Assembly (NCBI GenBank): GCA_021827445.1
Contig: JAKAVW010000223.1
Location: 1 to 5,406, forward strand
Source: Pseudomonadota bacterium
Lineage (GTDB): Bacteria > Pseudomonadota > Gammaproteobacteria > Acidithiobacillales > Acidithiobacillaceae
DNA length: 5,406 nucleotides
Direction of reading: 5' to 3'
A model generated the notes under the pieces. That model saw nothing but the letters and a program-made list of their open reading frames with translations, had not been told where the DNA came from and ran no database searches. Below are positions 5,191-5,406 of this stretch, piece after piece (the first letter of the stretch is position 1; the number at the start of each line of letters is the position of its first letter). The position numbers were made by a program, and so were the translations under genes.

Positions 5191-5406
5191 CTATTTCCGG
5201 CCCAGGTCTTTGTACACCGCGTCATCGTTACGCTTTCCAATCAGCAGCACACGCACCATATCCTCCGGCAAGTCATAAACGATGCGGTACTCCCCAACGT
5301 CCACCCGACGATAGCTATACCCCTTCAGCGGACGTGCGTCATGTGGCTCTGGATTCCGAAGCAAGTCCAGCATCGAGGCCGCTACTTGCTTGAACTGTTT
5401 GGGCGG
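5191..5406 (-). CDS. RelE/ParE-family toxin, N-terminus beyond window
   Basis: Seventy-one C-terminal residues are visible; the frame stays open to the window edge. The family is usually about 85-95 residues, so perhaps 15-20 are missing, and the internal ATG at 5373 (complement) is not the start. The fold's strands are clear: RPLKG, then YRRVDVGEYRIVYDL, then VRVLLIGKRNDDAVYKDL. The Arg of YRIVY, the Lys-Arg of GKRN and the Tyr of VYKDL correspond to the region of the R61, R81 and Y87 residues important in E. coli RelE. This supports a ribosome-dependent mRNA interferase, although ParE-like gyrase inhibition cannot be excluded. The gene runs against all others here. Its antitoxin should lie upstream on the minus strand, past position 5406; nothing downstream of the stop looks like one. 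Confidence 0.85.
   Translation of the reverse strand, partial: PPKQFKQVAASMLDLLRNPEPHDARPLKGYSYRRVDVGEYRIVYDLPEDMVRVLLIGKRNDDAVYKDLGRK

Noticed and set aside
1..5406. CRISPR array
   Set aside because: No regularly spaced direct repeats were seen on either strand.

Overview
The window looks like an accessory (island or prophage-type) segment of a Gram-negative proteobacterium with moderately high GC. No lineage marker is present; the DUF29 protein, the MmeI-type enzyme and the RelE toxin fit a gamma-, beta- or acidithiobacillia-like host, but this is only an inference. The two flanks are dense in inverted repeats and poor in genes. The centre is coding.

Left flank (1-751): there is no convincing ordinary gene in the first 316 bases, but there are several perfect inverted repeats. 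An open frame at 317-604 resembles the phage/satellite Ash family. Inside its 3' part lies a good sigma70 promoter (474-501), followed by about 190 bases that fold into five consecutive stem-loops and end in a strong intrinsic terminator (663-696). I read this as an independently transcribed structured small RNA. Its position inside an Ash-like frame suggests the C4/CI antisense RNAs of P1/P4-type immunity regions.

Centre (752-4419): a DUF29 protein (752-1213) is followed, with an ATGA overlap, by an unrecognised 105-residue frame (1210-1527). Next is a 927-residue single-chain restriction-modification enzyme of the MmeI (Type IIL/IIG) family (1636-4419). Nuclease, methyltransferase and target-recognition parts are all present with key motifs intact. 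Compared with MmeI from memory, several base-specifying positions differ, so a recognition sequence other than TCCRAC is likely.

Right flank (4420-5406): an AT-rich gap with promoter-like elements leads to a 70-residue conserved-hypothetical-type gene (4633-4845). Its stop codon overlaps a perfect hairpin resembling the end of an integron attC site. A decayed stretch with a coding-like but startless frame follows. On the minus strand, a RelE/ParE-family toxin (5191 to beyond the window end) is cut off at its N-terminus.

Together, a restriction-modification enzyme, a toxin of a toxin-antitoxin pair, a phage-immunity-like RNA and recombination-like scars suggest a defence or mobile island. The enzyme needs no partner from this window; the toxin's antitoxin must lie outside it.
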